DNA of 64,000 nt from Streptomyces typhae (GCF_009755605.1 NZ_WPNZ01000002.1:234184-298183), one strand, 5' to 3'; shown: positions 16,496-24,727, counted from the stretch's first letter. Notes: generated from the letters alone by a model not told the origin. Numbers and translations are program-made.

Positions 16496-17713
16496 ATGGG
16501 CGACGTCTATGCGAACTACGCGGCGCTGGCGGCGGCGGAGACCGAGGGTGTGAGCTATGAGCGGCGCACGGTGGACGTCACCGGGGCGACGTGGACGTCG
16601 ATCGCGATCCACGGGGGCGGCATCGAGGCCGGGTCGGGCGAGATGGCCCGGTACGTGGGCGCCGGTCTGATGGATCACTATGAGTTCGCCGGGATCAAGG
16701 CCAGCGGTAACACCGACCTCCACATCACCAGCACCAACTTCGACGAGCCCACGTGCCAGGCGCTGGTCGCCGCGTCCATAAGGACCCTGTCCTTCCACGG
16801 CTACCAGGGCACCGACGGCGTGGCCGCCACCGCGCTTGGCGGCCTGGACACCGTTCGCCGTGACCGGGTCTCCGACGCGCTCACCGCGGCGGGGTTCACG
16901 GTGGTCACTGCGCCGCAGGAGATCAGCGGGTCTGATCCGGCGAACATCTGCAACCTGAACGCCAGCAGTGCGGGCGTGCAGTTGGAGATGTCCCGCCAGC
17001 AGCGCATGGACTTTTTCCCGGGCGGCGACACCTCCCGGACGATGCGCGATTCGGGTCAGCGGACGGATGCGTTCTACGCCTACGCCGCCGCGGTCATCTC
17101 CGCGTTCGACGGCGAAGCGAAGATCGACCTGGGCAGCGTCAACGTCAGCCGCTGGGCGACGATTGCCTACGGGCAGGCGGACTGCGACATCACCGTGGAC
17201 ATGGCGACGGACGTCCTCGCCACCGGAGGCTCTCACTTCCTGGCGCTCGCCGGCCGGTTCACGGATACGGACAACTGCTACTTGGCCAGGGTGGCGTTCA
17301 ACACCGATCAGTCGATCACGCTCACCCTGCGGAAACGCGTCAGCGGGACGGAGACGCTCCTGGCGACTGCCTCCACGGATCTGACGCACGCCGCGGGCCG
17401 CCAGTTCACTGCTCGTCTACAGATCGTCGGCCGCACCCTGTCCGCGAAGGTGTGGCAGACGGACACCGCCGAGCCGTCGGCGTGGCTGGTCTCCACCACG
17501 GACTCGTCTCTGACGGGGCCCGGGTCGGTCGGTATGCGGTCGATCTTGTCGACGACGAACTCGAACACGCTGCCGGTGACGGTGTCGTACGACAGCTTCG
17601 CGCAGCTCGGCCCGCAGGTCTTCACCGTGACCCGCTCCGTCAACGAAGTCGCCAAGGCCCACGCCGCAGGCGCTGATGTGCGCCTCGCTTCCCCGACCAT
17701 CCTCGCCCTGTAA
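16496..17713 (+). CDS. Tail protein with poly-gamma-glutamate hydrolase-like domain
   Basis: 405 residues from ATG 16496, one base after the previous stop and in another frame. Residues about 1-205 match the PghP/DUF867 family of phage poly-gamma-glutamate hydrolases, zinc enzymes with a carboxypeptidase-like fold. HGGGIE gives His39 and Glu44, FHGY gives His101, and the QLEMS segment holds Glu164, a likely catalytic acid. Spacing agrees with the known zinc ligands H40, E45 and H103 of PghP. Residues about 207-380 are a beta-rich carbohydrate-binding-like domain (GSVNVSRWATI, then ATGGSHFLALAGRF) that seems to complete the domain begun in the previous protein. Such enzymes strip polyglutamate capsule; whether this one uses another gamma-peptide on Streptomyces hyphae is unknown. 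Confidence 0.85.
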   Translation: MGDVYANYAALAAAETEGVSYERRTVDVTGATWTSIAIHGGGIEAGSGEMARYVGAGLMDHYEFAGIKASGNTDLHITSTNFDEPTCQALVAASIRTLSFHGYQGTDGVAATALGGLDTVRRDRVSDALTAAGFTVVTAPQEISGSDPANICNLNASSAGVQLEMSRQQRMDFFPGGDTSRTMRDSGQRTDAFYAYAAAVISAFDGEAKIDLGSVNVSRWATIAYGQADCDITVDMATDVLATGGSHFLALAGRFTDTDNCYLARVAFNTDQSITLTLRKRVSGTETLLATASTDLTHAAGRQFTARLQIVGRTLSAKVWQTDTAEPSAWLVSTTDSSLTGPGSVGMRSILSTTNSNTLPVTVSYDSFAQLGPQVFTVTRSVNEVAKAHAAGADVRLASPTILAL

Positions 17714-17724
17714 GGAGCCGTGCT

Positions 17725-18243
17725 GTGCCTGAGGCGTATCCGACACCGCTGGCCGGTCAGCGGCTGACTGCGTCGCTGCTGCGGTCGATGCAGCCGATGA
17801 CCGTGCGGAAGACCGCGGACGAGTCCCGGTCGGCAACGACGACGCTCGCCACCGACACGCACCTGGTCGTCTCGGTGGAGGCGTCCGCGGTCTACACGAT
17901 GACCGGCTGGATCAAGTACTTCGCCGACCCGACCCCGGACATCAAGATCTTCTTTTCGACGCCGACGGGGTGCCTGGGCGAGTGGGCGTGGATGATGCCT
18001 GGCTCTAGCACCAGCGCTACCGGGACCGCGGGCTACTCGATCCGCACCGAGACCAACGACATCGCGAGCTTCCGGACTGGATACGGCACCAGCGATTCCA
18101 TCCACTACACCCCGGTATCCGGGCTCTTTCGCGTGGGCTCGACCGCCGGGTCCATCGCGCTCCAGTGGGCGCAGAACACGTCCAGCGCCACCGCGACCAC
18201 GCTCTACACCGACAGCTGGCTCTCGTACCAGCGGATCGCCTGA
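17725..18243 (+). CDS. Small tail fibre / surface protein
   Basis: 172 residues from GTG 17725, with AAGGAG at 17713-17718. The N-terminus (AYPTPLAGQRLTASLLRSMQ) is helical. The remainder (about residues 40-172) is a Thr/Ser-rich jelly-roll-like beta domain with aromatic residues (YTMTGWIKYF, then SWLSYQRIA at the end). Proteins of this kind occur after the receptor-binding genes of Streptomyces phages. Possible receptor-binding or accessory fibre; no enzyme motif. Confidence 0.65.
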   Translation: MPEAYPTPLAGQRLTASLLRSMQPMTVRKTADESRSATTTLATDTHLVVSVEASAVYTMTGWIKYFADPTPDIKIFFSTPTGCLGEWAWMMPGSSTSATGTAGYSIRTETNDIASFRTGYGTSDSIHYTPVSGLFRVGSTAGSIALQWAQNTSSATATTLYTDSWLSYQRIA

Positions 18244-18254
18244 GGAGACCTCTC

Positions 18255-18506
18255 ATGCCCTACGTCACCCCTCGCTGCGAAGCCACGCAGTACGACGGCT
18301 CCAACAGCATCGATCTCCTCGCCTGGCTCGACGGCACGTACACGGTGCTCAGCGAGTCCGAGACCACCCTCGTCCTCCAGGACGGCGAGGGCACGCGCAA
18401 GCGGATCCAGCCCGGTGGCTGGCTGGTGCGGGACGCGAACAGATCGCTGGTCTGGTACGGGACCGCAGCCGCGTACGAGGAGCGGTGGACGGTGGTCTCG
18501 CCATGA
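18255..18506 (+). CDS. Small phage protein, unknown function
   Basis: 83 residues from ATG 18255, preceded by GAGGAG. Compact, with several Trp and Tyr (for example PGGWLVRDANRSLVWYG), and reminiscent of small beta-barrel proteins. Located between the fibre gene and endolysin. No function recognised. Confidence 0.6.
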   Translation: MPYVTPRCEATQYDGSNSIDLLAWLDGTYTVLSESETTLVLQDGEGTRKRIQPGGWLVRDANRSLVWYGTAAAYEERWTVVSP

Positions 18507-18549
18507 CCCTGCCGCGGATGTTCCCCACCTGCACGACCAAGGAGGCCTG

Positions 18550-19461
18550 ATGGCCACTCCGATGTCCGCTTCCGCCTTCGCCCGAGCGCTCAGAGCCGAG
18601 GGCGTCACCGTCGTCGAGGTCGGCGACTGGGAGCACCACAACCGCAACACGAAGGGCCCCTGGGGCCCGGTCCACGGCGTGATGATCCACCACACCGTCA
18701 CCCAGGGCTCGGCCGCCACCGTCGACATCTGCCGCCGCGGGCACTCCGCGCTGCCGGGCCCGCTGTGCCACGGCGTCATCACGAAGGACGGCCGGGTCCA
18801 CCTGGTCGGGTACGGCCGCGCGAACCACGCGGGCCTGGGTGACGACGACGTGCTCCGGGCGGTCATCGACGAGCGGCCGCTGCCCGCCGACAACGAGGCC
18901 AGCGTCGACGGGAACCGGCACTTCTACGGGTTCGAGTGCGAGAACTGGGGCGACGGCGAGGACCCGTGGCCGGCCGCGCAGCTTATGGCGATCGAGAAGG
19001 TGGCGGCGGCGATATGCCGTCATCACGGCTGGTCGGCGCGGTCGGTGGTCGGGCATCTGGAGTGGCAGCCGGGCAAGGTGGATCCGCGGGGGTTCGGCAT
19101 GGCGTACATGCGGGATCGGATCGCGCATCGTCTGGGTGGTGCGGCGCCGGGGCCGTCGCTTCCGGCGCCGTCGCGGCCGTCGGTGTCGCTGTCGAAGCTG
19201 ATCAAGGCGGCGAAGACGGACCCGAAGAAGAGCGGGACGCCGGTGTCGTACAAGGGCGTGCGCACCGTGGAGGCCGCGCTGGTCGACGCGGGGTTGCTCG
19301 CGAAGCCGCGCGTCGACGGGCATTGGGGGACGGCGACGGTGACGGCGTACGCGAAGTGGCAGAAGCGCTGCGGCTACTCCGGCGCGGGCGCCGACGGGAT
19401 ACCGGGGGCGGAGTCGCTGCGGCGGCTCGGCGCCAAGTACGGCTTCGCGGTTGGCGCGTAG
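18550..19461 (+). CDS. Endolysin: N-acetylmuramoyl-L-alanine amidase
   Basis: 303 residues from ATG 18550, with AAGGAGG immediately upstream. The N-terminal domain (about residues 15-195) is an amidase_2/PGRP type zinc amidase: GVMIHHT supplies zinc His (47/48), and GHLEWQPGKVDP (168-179) supplies the second His and the conserved Lys and Asp. It cleaves the bond between MurNAc and L-Ala in peptidoglycan. A Pro/Ser linker near 200-215 leads to a C-terminal peptidoglycan-binding-like domain (about 230-300, with VDGHWGTATVTAYAKWQ). No signal peptide, so export depends on the holin genes that follow. Confidence 0.93.
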   Translation: MATPMSASAFARALRAEGVTVVEVGDWEHHNRNTKGPWGPVHGVMIHHTVTQGSAATVDICRRGHSALPGPLCHGVITKDGRVHLVGYGRANHAGLGDDDVLRAVIDERPLPADNEASVDGNRHFYGFECENWGDGEDPWPAAQLMAIEKVAAAICRHHGWSARSVVGHLEWQPGKVDPRGFGMAYMRDRIAHRLGGAAPGPSLPAPSRPSVSLSKLIKAAKTDPKKSGTPVSYKGVRTVEAALVDAGLLAKPRVDGHWGTATVTAYAKWQKRCGYSGAGADGIPGAESLRRLGAKYGFAVGA

Positions 19462-19482
19462 CCCTTCACGAAGGAGAGTCTC

Positions 19483-19854
19483 ATGCGGATCTTCGGCAGA
19501 GAGCCGGTGTACATCCTCGCGGTCGTCGCGATCGGGCTGAAGTTGGGCGCGGCGTACGGCCTCGACCTGTCGGCGGAGGAGCAGGGCACCATCATGGCCG
19601 TGCTGTCCCTCGCCGTAGCGGTGGGCACAGCGATCGTCCTGAAGACCGGGGCCGCCGGCGCGTCGATCGTGAACCTCGCGCAGGGCCTCCTCGCCCTGTT
19701 CCTGGCGTTCGGCTTGGACATGTCCGCCGAGACACAGGCCCTGTGGATGTCGGGTATCGAGGGCGTGGTGGCTCTGCTGCTGCATCGCGAGGTGACGGCG
19801 CCCGTGCCTGCTCTTGCGATCGAGCAGAAGAGCCCCCTCGAAGCGCGCGCCTGA
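19483..19854 (+). CDS. Holin-like membrane protein
   Basis: 123 residues from ATG 19483, with AAGGAG upstream. Three hydrophobic helices are visible (about residues 8-28, 38-55 and 62-80), followed by a polar tail, the topology of class I-like holins. It lies directly after the amidase. Forms membrane lesions that release endolysin; assigned by topology and position. Confidence 0.75.
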   Translation: MRIFGREPVYILAVVAIGLKLGAAYGLDLSAEEQGTIMAVLSLAVAVGTAIVLKTGAAGASIVNLAQGLLALFLAFGLDMSAETQALWMSGIEGVVALLLHREVTAPVPALAIEQKSPLEARA

Positions 19855-19869
19855 CGGAGGGGGTGAGCG

Positions 19870-20166
19870 GTGGCTGACGAGCCGACACTCGGTGAGGTGG
19901 TCCGGAGGTTCGAGGACCGCCTCGCCGACGTGCGCGACGACATCCAGCAGCTCGGCCACCGCATCGACACCAAGGTCAGCCAAGAGGTGTACGACCTGCG
20001 GCATGAGGCGCTGGCCTCGCGGGTGACGACGCTGGAGACGCTGCGGGAGAAGGACGCTGAACGGATCGTGGCGACGCGTCGGTGGCTGATCGGCGCCGTG
20101 GTCGTGCCGCTGGTCGGGATCCTGCTGCCGGTCATCATCCTGCTGACGCGAGGGTCGGGGTCATGA
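19870..20166 (+). CDS. Coiled-coil protein with C-terminal membrane anchor (second holin / antiholin-like)
   Basis: 98 residues from GTG 19870, with GGAGGGGG upstream. Residues 1-65 are charged and heptad-like; residues about 72-92 form one transmembrane helix (WLIGAVVVPLVGILLPVIIL). This resembles XhlA-type or single-span lysis proteins that pair with a holin. Its stop overlaps the start of the next gene (ATGA). Confidence 0.65.
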   Translation: MADEPTLGEVVRRFEDRLADVRDDIQQLGHRIDTKVSQEVYDLRHEALASRVTTLETLREKDAERIVATRRWLIGAVVVPLVGILLPVIILLTRGSGS

Positions 20167-20873
20167 CGCGCGGGCAGATCCGGGCGGAGGAGCGGCGGTG
20201 GCGCCGCGGCGACGTGTTCGCGGTGGTCGGTGCCATCGTGCTGGGCGCCGTGATCGCGTGGATCGTGCTGACGGTGCAGGCCTTGACGGATGACCTGCGC
20301 ACAGCGAACGAGGTCAGGGATGCCCTGGCCAGGCAGGTGCAGGGACTTGGAGAGAAACCGATCGGCGGGCCGCCGGGGAGCCGAGGGGAACCGGGCCGCA
20401 GCGTGACCGGGCCGCGGGGGCCGCGTGGTCCCGCAGGCGAGCCTGGAGATCCGGGCCCGTCCGGCAGCCCGGGCCGGAGCGGAGCGGCGGGGAAGGCTGG
20501 CGCCGCGGGCCGGGGGGGCGAGGACGGTCCGGCCGGGGAGGCGGGCCAGAGCGGGGAGGCCGGCGCGCCGGGGGCAGCGGGCGCGAACGGGGCGGACGGC
20601 GCGGACGGCGTCGCGGGTCCGCCGGGGCCGCAGGGCGAGCCGGGGCCCGCGGGCCCGGCGGGATCGCAGGGCGAGCAGGGGCCGCGCGGTGAGCAGGGGC
20701 CCGCGGGCGAGCCTGGTCGGGAGGGGCAGGCCTGCCCGGAGGGGTACAGCCTCCAGGCGCCGGCCGGGGATCCGGATGCGCTGGTGTGCCGCAGGGACGG
20801 TGCTCCGGATCCGGGTGAGGGTGAGCCTCCGCCGCAGGCTGCGGCTCTGGATCCGGCGCGTCGGCAGTACTGA
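20163..20873 (+). CDS. Membrane-anchored collagen-like phage protein
   Basis: 236 residues from ATG 20163, coupled to the previous gene. One transmembrane helix (about residues 18-40), a short coiled coil, then about 45 Gly-X-Y triplets from residue 63 on, then a globular tail beginning CPEGYSLQAP and containing one more Cys (two Cys that could pair). Collagen-like repeats form trimers and occur in phage fibres. Here the N-terminal anchor and location in the lysis module suggest a cell-envelope role, perhaps spanin-like bridging or a moron affecting the lysogen surface. Function unknown. Confidence 0.75.
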   Translation: MTRGQIRAEERRWRRGDVFAVVGAIVLGAVIAWIVLTVQALTDDLRTANEVRDALARQVQGLGEKPIGGPPGSRGEPGRSVTGPRGPRGPAGEPGDPGPSGSPGRSGAAGKAGAAGRGGEDGPAGEAGQSGEAGAPGAAGANGADGADGVAGPPGPQGEPGPAGPAGSQGEQGPRGEQGPAGEPGREGQACPEGYSLQAPAGDPDALVCRRDGAPDPGEGEPPPQAAALDPARRQY

Positions 20874-20880
20874 TCGGCGT

Positions 20881-21069
20881 TCAGGCGGCGATGACGATCT
20901 GTGCGGCGCGGGTGGCTGCGATCCATTCGACGAGCAGGTGCTCGTATCTGGCGCGCTGTTCGTGGGTGAGTCCGATGCGGGGGTCTCGGGTGTGCCAGAG
21001 TGCGCGGATGTCCTCGTTCACGGCCGCAGCAGGCCGCACGGGGCCAGGGGGCGGGGAGTTGGGGGACAT
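20881..21069 (-). CDS. Small hypothetical protein
   Basis: 62 residues from ATG at 21069 on the minus strand. Helical, with LTHEQRARYEHLLVEWI in the middle and a hydrophobic Ala-rich end. Convergent with the phage late operon, so it marks the switch from late genes to accessory genes. No family assigned. Confidence 0.45.
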   Translation of the reverse strand: MSPNSPPPGPVRPAAAVNEDIRALWHTRDPRIGLTHEQRARYEHLLVEWIAATRAAQIVIAA

Positions 21070-21094
21070 GAGGCAAGCGTAGAGGTCAGCACTG

Positions 21095-21787
21095 TCACCC
21101 CGCCACGCCACCGGTTCGGGCGCACGAGATGGCAGCGAAGGCCTTCTCAGTGTCTGCCAGGCCTTCCAGTACCGTGTCGGCGCCGGAGCCCCGCAGTTCG
21201 GTCGCCGAGGTGCGGCCCGTCGCCACGGCGACCACCCGGACTCCGGCACCCAGGCCGCCCTCGACGTCCGCGGGCGTGTCCCCGAGGAAGGCTGCCTTGT
21301 CAGGCCGGGTAGCGGAACGGGCCAGGGCAGCCCGCAGCAACTCGGGGCGCTCCTCCCCGTCCTCGGCGTACGCTCCATCCTCAAGTCGCAGGTAGCCGTC
21401 GAGGCCGAAGACTGCGAGCTTGACCTCTGCGGCCGCGCGGACGTTGCCCGTCACTACGGTCTGGCGTACGCCCTTGTCCGCGAGACGGGCAAGGACGGCG
21501 GCGGCGCCCGGCAAGGCGTGCCCCCGCTCGCGCAGTTCGGCGGCTCGCCGGACGTGTACCGCGCCAAGGGCCGCGGCAAAGGACTCGAACAGCTCATCGC
21601 TGTACGTGATGTCGTGGAGGCGCGCGGTCTCTCTCAGAATGACCCGCTCTGTCGAGCCGGTAACGGATGCCTGCTCTCGCATCTCGATGCCCGTCACCTC
21701 GTGGAATGCCTGCGCCCACAGCTCACGCCCGAGGCCCCGCGTCGCCATCAGCGTATGGTCGATGTCCCACAGCACCAGCTCCGGCAC
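21095..21787 (-). CDS. HAD-superfamily phosphatase
   Basis: 230 residues. Motif I is WDIDHTL (Asp8 nucleophile, Asp10 acid/base); motif II is the TVVTGN segment; motif IV is FLGDTPADVEGG. This layout, with a helical cap, fits phosphoglycolate-phosphatase-like HAD enzymes of about 220-240 residues. Substrate cannot be told. Divergent from the TPR regulator at 21870, with only 82 bases between them, so the two are probably co-regulated. Confidence 0.85.
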   Translation of the reverse strand: MPELVLWDIDHTLMATRGLGRELWAQAFHEVTGIEMREQASVTGSTERVILRETARLHDITYSDELFESFAAALGAVHVRRAAELRERGHALPGAAAVLARLADKGVRQTVVTGNVRAAAEVKLAVFGLDGYLRLEDGAYAEDGEERPELLRAALARSATRPDKAAFLGDTPADVEGGLGAGVRVVAVATGRTSATELRGSGADTVLEGLADTEKAFAAISCARTGGVAG

Positions 21788-21869
21788 GGCGTCCCCTCTC
21801 TCGGTGGATTCCCGTGTCCCCCTGTAGCGGGCACCCTACGCTCAGGAGCAGCGAGCAAGGAGTGGGCAG

Positions 21870-23072
21870 ATGGTTGCAGCGGACCTCCCCATCGGGGACC
21901 GGATCAGGCACTACCGCGGCGAACGTCGGCAGGACGCGGTCGCTGGACTGGTGGGGATCTCGCCGGACTACCTGTCCCAGATCGAGCGGGGTCTTAAGGT
22001 GCCGTCGCTGCCGATCCTGTACGCCCTCGCGCAGGAACTGGGAGTGCCTACCGCAGCGCTGCTCTCTGAACGGCCTCCTCCTGCGGAGGAGACGACCGAG
22101 AGCCCGGAGGCCGCGGTGGGGCGCGCGCTCCTCGGCTACGGGCCCGCGCGCAGCGCCACCCCCGTGACGGCAGGCGTACTGAGGGACCGGGTGGAGGCCG
22201 CGTGGCACAGCTGGCAGACCAGCGGTGACCGGTTCAGCGCAGCGGCGGCGACGCTGCCCGAGCTGGTCGCAGACGTGGAACACGCGGTCCGCGCGACGCG
22301 TGGTGGCTCCGATGCAGCTGAGCGACGCGCTGTCTTGCGTACCGCTGCCGATCTGTATTGCCTGCTCCGCTCTTACCTGCGGCGCACAGGACGCGTCGAC
22401 CTGGCGACTCTCGCGGCTGACCGCGCCGTGCGGGCCGCGGAGGACGCTGACGATCCCCTGCGCATCGCTACGGCGCAGTGGAACTTGGGGCATGTGCTCT
22501 TGGCTGCCAACCAGCCTGCTGAAGCAGAGGAGCTTGCGCTACGGGCGGCCGAGCGAGTCGGCTCCGCGCGGCTGCCGGAGGTAGAGCGCAACGCGATGGA
22601 GGGGGCGCTGCAACTGGTTGCCGTGCTCGGGTCGGCCCGCCGACGGCGTTGGAAGGAAGCGAGGGAGCGACTCGTTCAGCACGCTGCGCCGGCGGCTCGT
22701 CTGGTGCCAGAAGGCAGCAATATCGGCTGGACGGTCTTCGGCCCGACGAACGTCGCTCTGCACGCCCTGTCCATTGAGATGGAAGCGGGCGAGACCGGTG
22801 ATGCGCTGAACACGGCGGACGCCATCGACACGAGCCCTCTGGTCTCGTTGGAACGCGAGTTCACCTTCGGCCTGGAAGTGGCGGCCTGCCACAGCCAGAG
22901 GCGAGACGATGCCTCTGCGCTCCTTTCTCTGCTCGGTCTGGAAGGAATTGCTCCAGAGGATCTGGCGAGGAATCCGCTTGCTCGGCAGCTGGTGCTGACG
23001 GTGATCCGTCGGGCTCGGGCGATGCATGCGCGGCAGGCCGAGCAGCTCGCCATCCGGATCGGTCTCGTGTAG
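21870..23072 (+). CDS. XRE-family HTH regulator with TPR-like C-terminal domain
   Basis: 400 residues from ATG 21870. The HTH lies at residues about 8-62 (GISPDYLSQIERG is the recognition helix region). From about residue 110 onward the protein is a series of helical repeats rich in Ala and Leu, of the kind found in peptide- or metabolite-sensing Streptomyces regulators. Divergently paired with the HAD phosphatase. Could control it and the downstream small genes. Not a typical phage CI repressor given its size. Confidence 0.8.
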   Translation: MVAADLPIGDRIRHYRGERRQDAVAGLVGISPDYLSQIERGLKVPSLPILYALAQELGVPTAALLSERPPPAEETTESPEAAVGRALLGYGPARSATPVTAGVLRDRVEAAWHSWQTSGDRFSAAAATLPELVADVEHAVRATRGGSDAAERRAVLRTAADLYCLLRSYLRRTGRVDLATLAADRAVRAAEDADDPLRIATAQWNLGHVLLAANQPAEAEELALRAAERVGSARLPEVERNAMEGALQLVAVLGSARRRRWKEARERLVQHAAPAARLVPEGSNIGWTVFGPTNVALHALSIEMEAGETGDALNTADAIDTSPLVSLEREFTFGLEVAACHSQRRDDASALLSLLGLEGIAPEDLARNPLARQLVLTVIRRARAMHARQAEQLAIRIGLV

Positions 23073-23178
23073 CTGGCGAGCTTGTGGTTCGGCCGAGCTG
23101 TCAGTTCGGTTGGGGCCGGGAGAAAGTGCCTACGGTCGCTGATGTGAGGCAGATCACCACGACCGTGAGGGTGTCCCG

Positions 23179-23634
23179 ATGAGCGACAGACAGCTGATCA
23201 CAGAGTGGCTGGCGCGGACCGACCCCAACCCCGGCGCGGTCTACCGAGCGTGGAACAAGGACAGCGTCGCCCTGCTCCCGCTCGGCCGCAGCTTCGACGC
23301 CGTCCGCGTCCCCTGCGAGCGCATGCATGCCGCCGTGGGCAGCGACGACCCGCAGATAGTCGCTGCCGCACTCCTCACCTGGCTCGACGGCCCGGTCATC
23401 CGGGATCTCCGCAGCAGCATGGGCCCGTACTACGTCCTCATCCCACCGGACGCCCCGTGGGACGGCGCGGAAGAGTGCCTCGGCAACGACACCTACCTCG
23501 GCGTCCCTCGCCCCGGGGTGCTGTCGCTGCACGCACACTGGGTCGTCCTCCCTTCCTCTCCTGGTCACCTGTGCGAGCCCGCGCGCCTCGCCGCGCTGCT
23601 GGCAACCGCCGAACCGCTGGCGGTCGAGTCATGA
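23179..23634 (+). CDS. Conserved actinobacterial hypothetical protein
   Basis: 151 residues from ATG 23179. Contains LLPLGRSFDAVRVP and, in the second half, GPYYVLIPPDAPWDG, features of small Streptomyces proteins related to the N-terminal part of bifunctional primase-polymerases, from memory. It lacks a complete primase active site. The stop overlaps the start of the next gene, beginning a chain of four overlapping genes. Confidence 0.55.
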   Translation: MSDRQLITEWLARTDPNPGAVYRAWNKDSVALLPLGRSFDAVRVPCERMHAAVGSDDPQIVAAALLTWLDGPVIRDLRSSMGPYYVLIPPDAPWDGAEECLGNDTYLGVPRPGVLSLHAHWVVLPSSPGHLCEPARLAALLATAEPLAVES

Positions 23635-23834
23635 GCGCCACGACGGCGGAGCTGAACGCGGCAGCGACGCGGGTCTACGCGACGTACATGGACCACCTCG
23701 GCGCCTGCACCCCCTGCCAGCAGATGGACCACTGCCCGAAGGGGACCCGCCTGCGCCTCTCCTGGAAGCGAGTCCAGGGCGCCGCCATCCGGGCCCGCCT
23801 GAACCGCCGGGGAGGCGCCCCGTGCGGGACGTGA
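23631..23834 (+). CDS. Small Cys-containing hypothetical protein
   Basis: 67 residues from ATG 23631, overlapping the previous stop (ATGA). Contains CTPCQQMDHCPKG, a CxxCx5C cluster that may bind a metal, followed by a basic helix. Common in Streptomyces mobile elements, function unknown. Confidence 0.55.
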   Translation: MSATTAELNAAATRVYATYMDHLGACTPCQQMDHCPKGTRLRLSWKRVQGAAIRARLNRRGGAPCGT

Positions 23835-24316
23835 GCATGGCCATCCGCATCTGCGTCGCCCCCGGGGTGTGCTCCCTCACCCCCGAGCAGAACGCCGGCA
23901 CCGTCTGCGTGTGGTGCCCCGCGGCACTGCTGCCCGGCGAGGGCATCGACTTGGGCGGCTCCGGCCCCTGGCTGCCCCACGCCTGCCCCGCCTGCTACCA
24001 CGCGCAGACCGCGGCCCTGGCGACGTACTACGACTGGATCGAACACCATCAACAGTGCGAGCCCTGCCGTACCGCCCCGTGCGAGCAGTCCCTCGCGCTA
24101 CGGCACGCCGCCATGCGGGCCCGGGAGGAAGCCGGGCGCCCTCCGCCCCTCTGCGCGTCGTGCCTGGAGGCCATCGGACCGGGCGAGGGGTGCATACCGC
24201 TGGTCTGGGACGGGAACGGCAGGCCGGTGCTGTCGATCCTGCACACCGGGCCGTGCGCGTACCCGCGGCGCGGATACTCCGTCCACCTGCCCCCGCCCGC
24301 CGGAGTCGACTGGTGA
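23822..24316 (+). CDS. Cys-rich (zinc-finger-like) hypothetical protein
   Basis: 164 residues from GTG 23822; a second start at ATG 23837 lies within it. Four Cys pairs are visible: VCVWC, ACPAC, CEPC and CASC, plus His, suggesting two or more zinc sites. The gene overlaps its neighbours on both sides (13 and 4 bases), indicating tight co-translation. It may be DNA- or protein-binding. No family with known activity recognised. Confidence 0.55.
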   Translation: MRDVSMAIRICVAPGVCSLTPEQNAGTVCVWCPAALLPGEGIDLGGSGPWLPHACPACYHAQTAALATYYDWIEHHQQCEPCRTAPCEQSLALRHAAMRAREEAGRPPPLCASCLEAIGPGEGCIPLVWDGNGRPVLSILHTGPCAYPRRGYSVHLPPPAGVDW

Positions 24317-24456
24317 GCCAAGGTGCACCGGTCTGCTGGGACTGCGACCAGCCGATCCGGCCGGGCGAGCCGGTGATCGTCACGGCGAAGGACTCGCCGT
24401 CCGCGGGCGGGGCCCGGGTGGTGCTGCATGCGGGGCACTGTCCGGTGGAGGAGTAG
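24313..24456 (+). CDS. Very small zinc-ribbon-like protein
   Basis: 47 residues from GTG 24313 (GTGA overlap with the previous stop). One CWDC pair near the N-terminus and an HAGHC motif near the end would form a single zinc site. It repeats in miniature the Cys/His pattern of the end of the preceding protein. Convergent with the HTH gene downstream, 4 bases apart. Confidence 0.5.
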   Translation: MSQGAPVCWDCDQPIRPGEPVIVTAKDSPSAGGARVVLHAGHCPVEE

Positions 24457-24460
24457 GCCG

Positions 24461-24694
24461 TCAGCGGACGAGATCAGCGAGCGGCACGTCGAGGGCATCG
24501 GCGATCAGCAGCAGGTCGATGAGCGTGGGCACGCTCGTCGCCGCCTCGTAGCGGTGGACCGTCTTGTGGTCGCGGCCGATGCGCTCGCCGAGGGCGACTT
24601 GCGAGAGATGGGCGCTGCGGCGGGCTGCGCGGATACGCCCCCCGATCTCCCGGCGGCGGGTCGGCACCCAGTCGGGGAGAGGATCGAGCGGCAC
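24461..24694 (-). CDS. Small XRE-family HTH regulator (candidate prophage repressor)
   Basis: 77 residues from GTG 24694 on the minus strand. Almost the whole protein is a Cro/CI-type HTH: basic helix, LSQVALGERIGRDHKTVHRY recognition region, then VPTLIDLLLIADALDVP. A perfect 18-bp palindrome sits 34 bases upstream of the start, the expected place for an autoregulatory operator. Could maintain lysogeny or control the accessory genes. Confidence 0.75.
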   Translation of the reverse strand: MPLDPLPDWVPTRRREIGGRIRAARRSAHLSQVALGERIGRDHKTVHRYEAATSVPTLIDLLLIADALDVPLADLVR

Positions 24695-24727
24695 CCGCTC
24701 ACGTTCTGACGATCAAGGCCGCATGTC

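Noticed and set aside
16488..16500. +1 frameshift joining the two tail genes at GTC TGA C
   Set aside because: The tRNA pairing after a shift would be poor, and the second gene has its own ATG one base after the stop; coupling is simpler.
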